NCBI RefSeq assembly: GCF_002954705.1
Contig: NZ_MSCO01000002.1
Location: 1,016,571-1,080,570, forward strand
DNA length: 64,000 nucleotides
Direction: 5' to 3'
Source: Aliivibrio sifiae
Lineage (GTDB): Bacteria > Pseudomonadota > Gammaproteobacteria > Enterobacterales > Vibrionaceae
A program made the translations under genes and the position numbers. The notes beneath the pieces were generated by a model. The model was given only the letters and a program-made list of their open reading frames with translations, was not told the DNA's origin and did no database searches. Shown here one piece after another: positions 9,850-18,709 of this stretch (positions within the stretch are counted from its first letter, which is position 1; each line of letters begins with the position of its first letter).

Positions 9850-10946
9850 AATCACTTAATCGTATGAAAGCTATTATGGTTAAAGAGATCCGTCAATTAT
9901 CACGTGATAAGTTGACCTTTGGTATGGTTATTATGATCCCTTTAATTCAGTTGTTATTGTTTGGCTACGCCATTAATACTGATATTAGAGATATACCTAT
10001 TGCGGTTGTTGACCAAAGTGAGAGTACTTTTGGTCGACTCATTACTGAATCAGTGAAAGTCACGCAAGTCGTCAGTGTTGAGCAATATTATCCAACAGTA
10101 AAAGAAGCTGAAAAAGCAATTCAACAAGGTGTGGTTCGTGCTGCGCTAATACTACCCAAAGACATTACACAACGTATGGTACAAGGCAGAGAGCTAGGCC
10201 AATGGATTGTAGATGGTTCAGACACTATGATAAGTGCAGCCATTCTTGGATTGCAAAGCATGCCATTAAGCGATTTGGATTTTGATATTCGCAATAGTGC
10301 CCATGCTAAAACATTTGAGGTGACGCTATTTTATAATCCTAGCCGACAATCCGCAGTGAACATTGTGCCGGGGTTATTAGGCGTCATCTTAACCATGACA
10401 ATGATACTCTTCACCAGCTCAGCCATTGTACGAGAGCGTGAAAGAGGAAACTTAGAGCTGCTCATTACCACTCCGATTCACTCTTTTGAACTAATGGTTG
10501 CTAAAATCATCCCTTATATCTTTGTCGGCTTGATTCAAGTATTTATTATTCTTGGGTTAGGGTATTTCATTTTTGACGTTCCGATTAATGGCTCATTAAG
10601 TCAAATTTTGCTCGGTACATTGTTATTTATCTCTGCCAGTCTTACGCTTGGATTAGTTATTTCAACCATCGCTAAAACACAGCTTCAAGCGATGCAGATG
10701 ACGATATTCATTCTATTGCCATCGATTTTATTATCAGGCTTTATGTTTCCCTATGAAGGAATGCCCGTCGTTGCACAATGGATAGCAGAAGTTTTACCTG
10801 CGACTCACTTCATGAGATTAATTCGAGGCATTGTTTTACGCGGCGCTGATTTAATTGATTTGTGGAGAGATACTGTCTGGATGATCATTTTCACCATCAT
10901 TGGTTTATTCATTGCTTCAAAACGATTTAAGAAATCATTGGATTAA
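9846..10946 (+). CDS. ABC-2 type exporter permease
   Basis: A 366-residue ABC-2 membrane protein of the YbhS/YbhR/YhhJ type. One N-terminal membrane segment (LTFGMVIMIPLIQLLLFGYA) is followed by a large periplasmic domain of about 140 residues, then five hydrophobic segments that start with NIVPGLLGVILTMTMILFTS. The region VRERERGNLELLITTPIHSF is the conserved coupling segment of the family. Only one permease gene is present, so the channel is presumably a homodimer, in contrast to YbhSR. The start codon overlaps the ATPase stop codon. Confidence 0.92.
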   Translation: MKSLNRMKAIMVKEIRQLSRDKLTFGMVIMIPLIQLLLFGYAINTDIRDIPIAVVDQSESTFGRLITESVKVTQVVSVEQYYPTVKEAEKAIQQGVVRAALILPKDITQRMVQGRELGQWIVDGSDTMISAAILGLQSMPLSDLDFDIRNSAHAKTFEVTLFYNPSRQSAVNIVPGLLGVILTMTMILFTSSAIVRERERGNLELLITTPIHSFELMVAKIIPYIFVGLIQVFIILGLGYFIFDVPINGSLSQILLGTLLFISASLTLGLVISTIAKTQLQAMQMTIFILLPSILLSGFMFPYEGMPVVAQWIAEVLPATHFMRLIRGIVLRGADLIDLWRDTVWMIIFTIIGLFIASKRFKKSLD

Positions 10947-11004
10947 ATGAAGTAACAGTATTGGCACTAAACTACCATATAGCTACGATTTACAATGTAA
11001 AAGG

Positions 11005-11037
11005 TAAAAGCCAGAACTCTCACTCTGGCTTCTTCTT
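11005..11037. terminator. Terminator between the ABC exporter operon and astB
   Basis: AAGCCAGA at 11008-11015 pairs perfectly with TCTGGCTT at 11024-11031 around an eight-base loop, followed by a T-rich tail. The genes converge here, so it may serve both directions. Confidence 0.7.
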
Positions 11038-11050
11038 AATATATATCGCT

Positions 11051-12385
11051 TTATTTTTGGAAAGGATACACCGAGCCTAGCTGAATGATTTGTGTTAACT
11101 CATCTAATGCTGCACGCGATTCCAATAACAACTGTGGATCCGCAAGATCTTTGTCTTCAATACGATCTCGATAGTGCTTATCAGCCCACAGATTTAACGT
11201 TGTAAATAGCTGATCGTTCATCAAGGTATGTTGATTAACTGCTTTTTTCTCTGCTTCATTTAACACCACACGGAGACGTAAACACGCTGGCCCACCGCCA
11301 TTTTGCATACTCTGTTTTAAATCAAAGGTATGCAACTCATCAATGCCGCGTTTTTGTTCGACTAACTCATTTAGGTACGCCCATACTCTTGGATTCTCAC
11401 GACAATGTTGTGGAAGAATGATCAAGGTAGCGCCATCCGATTTAGTGATTAGCTGACTGTTAAAAAGATACGTTTCAACTGCATCTTGCACCGACACTTT
11501 ATCTGTTGGCACTTCAATAACATTAAAGCCAGAACCATAAGAAGCACTTAGATCTAACTTCACTTGTTCTTGATTCAAAAATGCTTGTTGATGGCAAAAT
11601 AAGGTATTTTTATTACCAACAGCAATAACATCATTATGGAATACACCTTGGTCAATCACATCAGGATTCTGTTGTGCAAACACCGTAAATTGATCGCGTA
11701 AACCATGCGTTCGTGCAATCGCTTCACTGGCTTCTAATGTCTGGCGTGCTGGGTATTTTTTCGGAGCAAGGTAGCTCTCATCAAACGCACTTTTACCAAA
11801 GACAAAGAACTCAATGCCTTGTTCGCCATATTCATTACAAAAACGCGTGTGGTTTGCCGCCCCTTCATCACCAAAGTAATCACTGTGAGGCAACGCTTCA
11901 TGGTGAGCAAAGTGTTTTTCATCTGCAAATGTTGCTTTTAAAATATTGCCAGTGACTTCATCTTCAATTGAACGATGAAACTTATTAATTAAGTTAGCAG
12001 GAGTAAAATGCACCTTGCCATCAGAGGTATCGGCACTTGGAGAGACAGTACCTGCGTTTGCTGTCCACATACTTGAGGCTGAGCTACATGCAGCAAGTAA
12101 TTGTGGTGAATATTGATGAGATTTTTGTAACACTTCAGCGTCTGAGCCAGAAAACCCTAAACGACGCAGAGTATGAATGTCTGGACGCTCTTGTGGCGCT
12201 AATACCCCTTGAGTAAAGCCCATATCATGCAGAGCCTTCATTTTTTCTAAGCCTTGCTTTACGGCTTGTTTTGGGTTAGATGCACCAGATTTATTATTTT
12301 TAGAGGCAATATTCCCTACCGATAAACCACTGTAGTTATGCGTTGGCCCAACAAGGCCATCAAAATTCGCTTCAACTGCTTTCAT
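11051..12385 (-). CDS. astB: N-succinylarginine dihydrolase
   Basis: A 444-residue enzyme of the arginine succinyltransferase pathway; it hydrolyses N2-succinylarginine to N2-succinylornithine, ammonia and CO2. The N-terminal signature [20 protein letters not shown] matches AstB, as do [14 protein letters not shown] and the C-terminal [20 protein letters not shown]. The ATG at 12383-12385 is preceded by GAGGG at good spacing; an upstream ATG at 12395-12397 would add only MREY and is less likely. No other ast gene lies nearby, so the remaining pathway must be encoded elsewhere. Family identification is secure. Confidence 0.95.
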   Translation of the reverse strand: MKAVEANFDGLVGPTHNYSGLSVGNIASKNNKSGASNPKQAVKQGLEKMKALHDMGFTQGVLAPQERPDIHTLRRLGFSGSDAEVLQKSHQYSPQLLAACSSASSMWTANAGTVSPSADTSDGKVHFTPANLINKFHRSIEDEVTGNILKATFADEKHFAHHEALPHSDYFGDEGAANHTRFCNEYGEQGIEFFVFGKSAFDESYLAPKKYPARQTLEASEAIARTHGLRDQFTVFAQQNPDVIDQGVFHNDVIAVGNKNTLFCHQQAFLNQEQVKLDLSASYGSGFNVIEVPTDKVSVQDAVETYLFNSQLITKSDGATLIILPQHCRENPRVWAYLNELVEQKRGIDELHTFDLKQSMQNGGGPACLRLRVVLNEAEKKAVNQHTLMNDQLFTTLNLWADKHYRDRIEDKDLADPQLLLESRAALDELTQIIQLGSVYPFQK

Positions 12386-12645
12386 ATATTCCCTCATGAC
12401 TGTTCTCTTATCGCTAACTAAGCTCTTTGACTTAATCTATTTATTGGGCTGATAGTAGCAAATTAAACTCAGTCAGCAGCATTTGATTTCACCAAACAAG
12501 CGCACAATCACAACTTTTACTTAACATTCAGCGACTTTTAATTAACTATTCTCTGTTATCAAATAACTATGCAGATTTTTATTCTAATCACTTAGCTTCC
12601 ATAAAATTAATCTATTCATCGGTAAAAACTATCAAAATGATAGTT

Positions 12646-12688
12646 GATAATAATTCTCACTTACATATACTAATAATCATTCGCATTT
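12646..12688. promoter_or_regulatory. Two Fur-box-like sequences before the metal exporter
   Basis: In the 321-base gap between astB and the exporter gene, GATAATAATTCTC at 12646-12658 matches 11 of 12 arm positions of a GATAAT-N-ATTATC Fur core. A second similar site (CTAATAATCATTCGCATTT) follows at 12670-12688. Two adjacent sites directly in front of a start codon are typical of iron-responsive repression by Fur. Mur or another Fur-family protein could also use them. Confidence 0.6.
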
Positions 12689-12706
12689 ACTGATGGCTTT
12701 ATAATT

Positions 12707-13891
12707 ATGATGACTAGCAATTCATTTTCACAATCGTTCTCGTTTTCGCAGTTTTCACTGCAGCATAAACGTTTATTACTGCCTATCACGTTATTAGCTT
12801 TAGTGGGTGCAGAAGCAACACGAAAGATCACCGTTACGACTTTATCTGATGCTTTTTGGGCGGTATCTACCTACGTAGCTTTCACATTGGTTATTTACCA
12901 TTACCTATCAAACATCATGGGTAAAACCAACCGTATTACTGCGCTTTATAATAAATCTCGTACCAATCAAGTGGTCTTCTCTTCGTTACTTGGTGCCTTA
13001 CCGGGCTGTGGTGGCGCTATCGTTGTGACTACGCAATACATCAGCGGGAAAGTTGGTTTTGGCTCAGTCGTCGCTGTATTAACGGCTACCATGGGTGATG
13101 CCGCGTTCTTATTAATTGCAGCGCAACCTAAAGTGGGATTTGGCGTAATGGCATTAGGCGTTGTTGTTGGTGCTGTCTCAGGCATTATTGTGAATGCATT
13201 ACATAAAGACGATTTTTTACGCCCTGAGACTCAAGAAGTCATAGAGCCAAAGCGTGATATTCCATGCTTACAAGTAAAAGCTATTAACCTACAAGGTGCA
13301 TTTTGGAAGTGGGTACTAGTTCCAGCAACCATCATTGCGGTATTAGGTTCTTTTCAAGTCGATATTAACCAATTACTCTATGTTCCTGAGCACACGATTG
13401 AATGGATTGGCGCAATACTAGCAATTGGCAGCATGATGTTATGGTCGTTAACCAAGGAGATCAGTGATTATCAATCTACGGTTTCAGAAGACAATAAATG
13501 CATTAGCTCTCACCCTATTCAGAAAGCAGCACAAGATACTAACTTTGTTTCTGCTTGGGTAATTGTCGCTTTCTTAATTTTTGAATTAACGACTTACTTC
13601 TCTGGCGTTGATTTACACACGGTATTCCTAGGTTATGGAATGTGGATGCCGCTGATTGGTTTGGCTATTGGGTTACTCCCAGGTTGTGGTCCTCAGATTT
13701 TAGTAACTAGCCTGTATTTATCCGGTGCGATGCCGATGTCAGCACAGCTTTCAAATGCAATCTCAAATGATGGTGATGCACTTTTCCCTGCGATTGCATT
13801 AGCTCCCAAAGCAGCAATGGTTGCGACCTTCTACTCAGCAGTTCCTGCCTTTGTGGTTGGTTATGGTTACTACTTCTTGTTTGAGATGTAA
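12707..13891 (+). CDS. Putative 10-TM heavy-metal (manganese or iron) exporter family protein
   Basis: A 394-residue polytopic membrane protein that resembles the family annotated as putative 10-TM heavy-metal exporter or putative manganese transporter (ArsP_2/DUF2899). It contains an internal duplication: LPGCGGAIVVTTQYISG near residue 99 and LPGCGPQILVTSLYLSG near residue 323. Each is followed about 20-30 residues later by a GDA motif (MGDAAFLLIA and NDGDALFPAIA). The repeated Gly-Cys-Gly and Asp residues are good candidates for a metal path. The Fur-like sites upstream suggest metal-dependent expression. The substrate is inferred from family annotation and not shown by the sequence. Confidence 0.7.
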   Translation: MMTSNSFSQSFSFSQFSLQHKRLLLPITLLALVGAEATRKITVTTLSDAFWAVSTYVAFTLVIYHYLSNIMGKTNRITALYNKSRTNQVVFSSLLGALPGCGGAIVVTTQYISGKVGFGSVVAVLTATMGDAAFLLIAAQPKVGFGVMALGVVVGAVSGIIVNALHKDDFLRPETQEVIEPKRDIPCLQVKAINLQGAFWKWVLVPATIIAVLGSFQVDINQLLYVPEHTIEWIGAILAIGSMMLWSLTKEISDYQSTVSEDNKCISSHPIQKAAQDTNFVSAWVIVAFLIFELTTYFSGVDLHTVFLGYGMWMPLIGLAIGLLPGCGPQILVTSLYLSGAMPMSAQLSNAISNDGDALFPAIALAPKAAMVATFYSAVPAFVVGYGYYFLFEM

Positions 13892-13953
13892 CTTGTTGCT
13901 AGATCGTAACAATAACCAAACCAAAATAAGTTAGTTATCAGATAAATGTGAAT

Positions 13954-13988
13954 AAAAAAGCGACAGTATTATGCTGTCGCCTTTGTTT
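13954..13988. terminator. Terminator between the metal exporter and yghU
   Basis: GCGACAG at 13960-13966 pairs with CTGTCGC at 13974-13980 around a seven-base loop. An A-run lies on the left and a T-rich tail on the right, so it can work for both converging genes. Confidence 0.78.
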
Positions 13989-14010
13989 AATCTACATTAC
14001 GTAACAGTGA

Positions 14011-14871
14011 TTATTTTGGTTTCTTGCTTAATACCATATCAATATCCGCGGCACTATGGCGCTCTGGTACTTGCTCCCACTCTTCGCTCCATGAGCGGTT
14101 TATAATACGTCCACGTTGCACTCCCTCGCGAGCTTCAAGCATTTTCGCCCAACGAACAACGTTTGTATAAGAGTCTACTTGTAAAAACTCCGCAGCATCA
14201 TACAAGTTACCTAATACTAGGTTGCCATACCACGGCCAAATAGCCATATCAGCAATACTGTATTCTTCACCGGCAACATAAGTATTTTTAGCAAGTTGCT
14301 TATCAAGTACGTCTAATTGGCGTTTTGCTTCCATAGAAAAGCGGTTAATTGGGTATTCTTGTTTTTCATCAGCATACGCATAAAAGTGACCAAAACCACC
14401 ACCTAAAAATGGGGCTGAGCCTTGCGCCCAAAATAACCAATTAAAGGTTTGAGTTCTCGCACTGCCCTCTTTTGGTAAAAACTGACCGAATTTCTCAGCC
14501 AAATGAACCAAGATAGAAGCCGACTCAAAAACATGAACTTCAGGATCAACAGAATGATCAACCAAAGCAGGAATTTTTGAATTTGGATTAACATCCACAA
14601 AACCTGATGAAAATTGATCACTCTCACCAATATTGATTAAGTAGGCATCGTATTCAGCCTCTTTAATGCCTAGCGCCAATAACTCTTCTAACAGAATCGT
14701 TACCTTCTGACCATTGGGCGTCGCAAGTGAATACAGTTGCAAAGCGTGCTCGCCAATCGGAAGCTCTCTCTCATACCTTGCACCAGATTCAGGACTGTTA
14801 ATGTTCGCCCATTTATTACCGCCATCAGTGTCATTAACCCAAATTTTTGGTGGTGTATATTCAGTTGCCAT
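14011..14871 (-). CDS. yghU: Glutathione S-transferase family protein, YghU type (disulfide-bond reductase)
   Basis: A 286-residue protein (from ATG 14869-14871) that aligns along its full length with E. coli YghU. Shared segments are LQLYSLATPNGQKVTILLEE in the thioredoxin-like N-terminal domain, VNPNSKIPAL, and GEEYSIADMAIWPWYGN in the all-helical C-terminal domain. YghU binds two glutathione molecules and has disulfide-bond reductase activity. The chosen start is preceded by AAGGA at a spacing of eight; an upstream ATG would add MDKDLS without a ribosome-binding site. It lies just downstream of a DsbA-like gene on the same strand, which supports a joint thiol-redox role. Confidence 0.9.
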   Translation of the reverse strand: MATEYTPPKIWVNDTDGGNKWANINSPESGARYERELPIGEHALQLYSLATPNGQKVTILLEELLALGIKEAEYDAYLINIGESDQFSSGFVDVNPNSKIPALVDHSVDPEVHVFESASILVHLAEKFGQFLPKEGSARTQTFNWLFWAQGSAPFLGGGFGHFYAYADEKQEYPINRFSMEAKRQLDVLDKQLAKNTYVAGEEYSIADMAIWPWYGNLVLGNLYDAAEFLQVDSYTNVVRWAKMLEAREGVQRGRIINRSWSEEWEQVPERHSAADIDMVLSKKPK

Positions 14872-14916
14872 TGATAAATCCTTATCCATTCGGAGGTAGA
14901 GTAACTTGATTACTTA

Positions 14917-15537
14917 TTAATATAGCCGACTTTTTAATAGTGCAACCGTTCCTTCTGATTTTTCATAATCAATAGGGAACTCAATCAGCTCATCTTCTGT
15001 TTTAAAAAATAAAGAAGGAAAACCACTTCGACCAATTGAGCGAGAAAATGTGATTTCATCTAATAATGATTGATGCGTCTCTGCAGATAATAAATCCAAC
15101 TCAAATTTCACCATATCTAAACCAATGTCTCTCGCACAGCCGAGCAATACGTCATTGTCACTCGGGTTCATCGCTTTTAAATAATAAGCGGTTTGAATTG
15201 CCTCAAGCATGGCTAATTCAGCACCTTGAGCTCGTGCCGCAAGAATGGCACGGCAAGAAGGATATGTTGAACGACGAGGGGTATTCTTCTCCCAAAAGTC
15301 GTGATTAAAAGAAGTGCCTAAGTAGTTTTCTATTTTTTGCCAATATGATGCGATTTGGGTCTGCATCTCTTGCGACATAGGCTCTTCTGAGTCAGGCGCT
15401 AACCCGCCAAGAACATAGACAATATCGACGTCGCTAGAAACGGCTTGTTTAACCTTATTCCATACTGGCTTATAACCCCAACACCATGAGCACATTGGGT
15501 CGTAAACGTAATAAAGTATCGCTTTTTCATCTGACAT
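14917..15537 (-). CDS. DsbA-family thiol oxidoreductase, cytoplasmic type
   Basis: A 206-residue thioredoxin-fold protein with the active site CSWC within YYVYDPMCSWCWGYKPVW near the N-terminus. There is no signal peptide, so it is a cytoplasmic member of the DsbA/FrnE-like group and not a periplasmic DsbA. The cis-proline region is seen as GRSGFPSLFF near the C-terminus. It is followed by the yghU gene at a short gap on the same strand; the two probably form an operon. It is divergent from rarD, with a 140-base intergenic region. The substrate is unknown. Confidence 0.85.
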   Translation of the reverse strand: MSDEKAILYYVYDPMCSWCWGYKPVWNKVKQAVSSDVDIVYVLGGLAPDSEEPMSQEMQTQIASYWQKIENYLGTSFNHDFWEKNTPRRSTYPSCRAILAARAQGAELAMLEAIQTAYYLKAMNPSDNDVLLGCARDIGLDMVKFELDLLSAETHQSLLDEITFSRSIGRSGFPSLFFKTEDELIEFPIDYEKSEGTVALLKSRLY

Positions 15538-15677
15538 AATTTAATTCCTTTTAAATAATTACTTTCATCATATGGGATGCATTACTTAATAGCAAAACCT
15601 CAAAGAAGGGCATAGAATCGACACCATTCAGATAGCGCACTACTGTCATGTTGATGTAGATTATTAAAAGGTTCGTT

Positions 15678-16529
15678 ATGTATACATTTTTTGGGGCTTT
15701 GGCTTTTATCATATGGGGATTGGTTCCTGTCTACTTCCACCAGTTAGGAGAGATGAGCCCTGCATTAATTTTATCTAACCGTATCTTTTGGTCAGCAGTG
15801 ATCTTACTGGTTGTTTTTTTCTTCAAGCCCAATTTAATCGACAAAAAACAATGTACGGCTAGAAATATCTCTATTGCGTTTGTGGCAGGGATCATGATGA
15901 ATTTATCATGGTTAGGATTTGTATACGCAACCATCACCAATAACATCATGGCGGCATCATTAGCGTTTTATATTACGCCTGTTTTTGTCTTCTTTATGGG
16001 CTTTGTCTTTTTTAAAGAAGAGCTAAAATCACCACAAAAAGTGGCCCTATTTCTGATGGTATTGGCCATTGTGAGTTATGTTTATTTAGATCAGCAATTG
16101 CCTGTTTTAAGTTTGGCGATTTCACTCTCTTTTGCTAGTTATATAGCCATCAAAAAACTAATAAAATTAAATACCTTTGGGGCGATTTTCTTTGAGCATA
16201 TTCTCTTTGCCCCTATTGCCTTGTGGTACATCATGACTCACTCTGATGGACTTTCTACACTTAACTGGGCAACTTTAATAGGAGCGGCGCCATTGCAACT
16301 TATCCCTATTTTGTTATTGAGTATTTCTATTCTCAAAACACCACTCAGTAAGATAAGCTTACTCCAGTATATTGAGCCAACGTTACACCTTACGTTAGCG
16401 ATATGGATTTACCACGAACCGATTTCTAGCGGCCAAAAATGCGCGTTGATCTTGGTTATTCTCTCTATTATGGTTTCTAGCATCAAAATGAAGAAACCGC
16501 ATAAACCGAATCTTGCTAATAAAAGCTGA
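15678..16529 (+). CDS. rarD: RarD-type EamA-family transporter
   Basis: A 283-residue protein with about ten hydrophobic segments of the drug/metabolite transporter superfamily. The beginning (FIIWGLVPVYFHQLGEMSPA, then ILSNRIFWSAVILLVV) and the central LAFYITPVFVFFMGFVFFKE are typical of RarD. The transported compound of RarD proteins is not established. The gene converges with the AraC-family gene on the other strand, and the two coding regions overlap by 14 bases at their 3' ends without a terminator between them. Confidence 0.85.
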   Translation: MYTFFGALAFIIWGLVPVYFHQLGEMSPALILSNRIFWSAVILLVVFFFKPNLIDKKQCTARNISIAFVAGIMMNLSWLGFVYATITNNIMAASLAFYITPVFVFFMGFVFFKEELKSPQKVALFLMVLAIVSYVYLDQQLPVLSLAISLSFASYIAIKKLIKLNTFGAIFFEHILFAPIALWYIMTHSDGLSTLNWATLIGAAPLQLIPILLLSISILKTPLSKISLLQYIEPTLHLTLAIWIYHEPISSGQKCALILVILSIMVSSIKMKKPHKPNLANKS

Positions 16530-17385
16530 TTGGAAGATAAAAATCCAATTCAAACGCTTCTTCATCATTTAGAAAATGATTTTGATGGTAACGAACATAC
16601 GCCGGCGTTGATCTCAATTTAAAGCCTGACGCTGGCAACCACTTTTCTAGTACCGCACTAATTTGTGGCAGCAATTGCCCATACACGCCATGTAAACGAA
16701 ATACCGCATGTAAGCCTCCAGGGATCACCATTTGGTTTACTACGCCACGATATTTCAGTGGTTTATCAATCGCAATACACGCCACATATCGACATTTATC
16801 GAGATGAATCCATGCAGGGTTTGAGTGGTGTAATCCAAACTGAGTCGAAAAATCTCGATTTTCTGAATTCGCCCACGCTTTTAATACTAACCACGCATTT
16901 CGAATAGATCGGCTGTAACCTTCATGCCGAACATAAGCCGCTAATAATTCTGGTACTTCAATTATTTTAGGTTGTGGTAATACTCTATCTGCAACAGACA
17001 AATAGCCTGCCGCAACTTCTGGGTCTTTCAAATACGGCTTGTCTGATATTTGTAAATCGTGCTTACGCCATTCCCCCGGAGGCATATCAAAGGTTGATTT
17101 AAACGCTCGGCTAAATGAAGATAACGAACTAAAACCACAAGTATTGGCAATATCCAATACTGTTGATTTAGTATCAAACATCAGTTGATTTGCTGCATAT
17201 TCCATGCGAGTTCGACGAATATACTGATGAATCGACTCTCCCACCACTTGTTTAAAAATACGATGAAAATGCTGCTCTGAGTACGCTGCAACCTCAGAAA
17301 GCTCTTTTGCCGTCAGTTCTTTACTGATGTCTTTGTGTATATAAAACAAAACATCATTGATTCTTGATATGTGTTGCTGGTTCAT
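16516..17385 (-). CDS. AraC-family transcriptional regulator with GyrI-like effector domain
   Basis: A 289-residue regulator. The N-terminal third holds the two AraC helix-turn-helix motifs (LTAKELSEVAAYSEQHFHRI, and TVLDIANTCGFSSLSSFSRA followed by FDMPPGEWR). The remainder, from about residue 115, resembles the GyrI-like/SOUL effector-binding fold found in Rob- and BmrR-like regulators. The frame is open further upstream, but the start chosen, ATG 17383-17385, gives the usual beginning MNQQHISRINDVLFYIHKDI; a longer form would have a hydrophobic extension that does not belong to the family. It is divergent from the aminotransferase gene, and a direct repeat between them is a likely binding site. 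Confidence 0.85.
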   Translation of the reverse strand: MNQQHISRINDVLFYIHKDISKELTAKELSEVAAYSEQHFHRIFKQVVGESIHQYIRRTRMEYAANQLMFDTKSTVLDIANTCGFSSLSSFSRAFKSTFDMPPGEWRKHDLQISDKPYLKDPEVAAGYLSVADRVLPQPKIIEVPELLAAYVRHEGYSRSIRNAWLVLKAWANSENRDFSTQFGLHHSNPAWIHLDKCRYVACIAIDKPLKYRGVVNQMVIPGGLHAVFRLHGVYGQLLPQISAVLEKWLPASGFKLRSTPAYVRYHQNHFLNDEEAFELDFYLPISFY

Positions 17386-17398
17386 AAATTCAAAATAG

Positions 17399-17432
17399 CA
17401 TAAATGGACATATTTATAAGCATAAACGGACA
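17399..17432. promoter_or_regulatory. Direct repeat, likely AraC-type operator
   Basis: CATAAATGGACA at 17399-17410 is repeated as CATAAACGGACA at 17421-17432 in the same orientation. The start-to-start distance is 22 bases, about two helical turns. AraC-family activators commonly bind such direct repeats. The location between the divergent regulator and aminotransferase genes fits autoregulation and activation of the aminotransferase; this is inferred. Confidence 0.6.
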
Positions 17433-17498
17433 AACATAGTTGTGCAACGCCTTGTACTATCAAAGGATAAAATAAATAAGATAATGATGGGAACACAT

Positions 17499-18653
17499 AT
17501 GGAAATAGCTCACTCACTGCAACAGATCCAATCTTCTTATATCAGAGAAATCTTAGCGGCAGCAACGGACAAGAATGTTATCTCTCTCGCAGGCGGATTA
17601 CCTGATGAGAAAACGTTCCCAATTGATTTAATGAAACCAACATTAGAAAGCCTGTCTGATATGCCAGAAGTCTTTCAATACGGTGCGACGGCAGGTTACG
17701 GCCCTCTGTTAGAACTACTGACAGAAATGTACCAATTACCAGAAACGCATATGCCAATGATCTGTACCGGCTCTCAACAAGGATTAGATCTTATTGCACG
17801 AGCTTACATTAACCCAAATGATACCGTGGTTATGGAAGCACCGAGCTACCTTGGTGCTATGCAAGTTTTTGGTTTAGTTCAAGCCAATATCGCAACCGTA
17901 TCTCAAACAGATTTTGGTCCTAATCTTGAAGAACTAGAGCAATGCTTTATTCAAGATTCACCAAAAATGTTCTATGCCGTGCCTGATTTCCACAACCCTA
18001 CAGGCGTATGTTGGTCATTAGAAACACGTAAAAAAGTAGCTGAACTGTGTATCAAATACAAAGTCGCTTTCATTGAAGATGCGCCATATCGTGAGCTACG
18101 CTTTACCGGCGAAGCGCTGCCAATGGTTTCAACTTTTTGCCCTGACGATTCTATCGTGCTACGTTCATTCTCAAAAATTGCTTCTCCGGGTTTACGTATT
18201 GGCGCAGTAACAGGCAAGAAAAGCTATTTAGAACCTCTGATTAAAGTAAAACAAGGTGCTGATTTACATTCAAGTGTACCAATGCAAGCACTACTGGTTG
18301 GCCTATTAAAGCACGCTGATTTTGGTCTGCACATGGAACAAATTCAAGCGCTGTATAAAACGCGTTATGATGTGTTATTCGCAGAACTGAAAAAACAATT
18401 ACCTGACACTTGCGTGCTAAACCCTGTTGATGGCGGCATGTTTATTTGGTTATCTCTACCTGATTGCGACACTTTCGCTCTGGCTAAAACGTTAATTGCT
18501 AACGGTGTTGCTGTAGTACCAAGCCCTGTATTTTATCCTAAACCAGAAGGCGCACCCTCAGCATTACGCTTAAACTTTACTAATGCAAATACTGAAGAAT
18601 TGGTTGAAGCCGTAGGTCGTTTAACGAAAGTATTGAATGAAGCGTTAAGCTAA
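17499..18653 (+). CDS. PLP-dependent class I/II aminotransferase (2-aminoadipate aminotransferase-like)
   Basis: A 384-residue fold-type I aminotransferase. The start region HSLQQIQSSYIREILAAATD is followed by VISLAGGLPDEKTFP, typical of the LysN/MocR-like aminotransferase group. The PLP lysine lies in LRSFSKIASPGLRIGAVTGK, and the aspartate in FIEDAPYRELRF binds the pyridine nitrogen. ATG 17499-17501 has GGGA seven bases upstream; an earlier in-frame codon would add about 19 residues without family similarity. It is followed 56 bases later by the carboxypeptidase gene on the same strand, which hints at amino-acid or peptide catabolism. The amino donor and acceptor are unknown. Confidence 0.88.
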   Translation: MEIAHSLQQIQSSYIREILAAATDKNVISLAGGLPDEKTFPIDLMKPTLESLSDMPEVFQYGATAGYGPLLELLTEMYQLPETHMPMICTGSQQGLDLIARAYINPNDTVVMEAPSYLGAMQVFGLVQANIATVSQTDFGPNLEELEQCFIQDSPKMFYAVPDFHNPTGVCWSLETRKKVAELCIKYKVAFIEDAPYRELRFTGEALPMVSTFCPDDSIVLRSFSKIASPGLRIGAVTGKKSYLEPLIKVKQGADLHSSVPMQALLVGLLKHADFGLHMEQIQALYKTRYDVLFAELKKQLPDTCVLNPVDGGMFIWLSLPDCDTFALAKTLIANGVAVVPSPVFYPKPEGAPSALRLNFTNANTEELVEAVGRLTKVLNEALS

Positions 18654-18709
18654 TTCTGTAAAGCGATAACGATAATCATCATAAAATTTATAATTTAAGT
18701 GGTATATAA

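Noticed and set aside
11713-11955. Reading frames antisense to and inside astB, and similar ones inside glpK, ccoP and bcsA
   Set aside because: They lack ribosome-binding sites and family similarity and lie fully inside well-supported genes.
17386-17517. Longer AraC regulator starting at 17517
   Set aside because: It would overlap the upstream region of the divergent aminotransferase and add a hydrophobic stretch not found in the family. The direct-repeat operator lies inside it.
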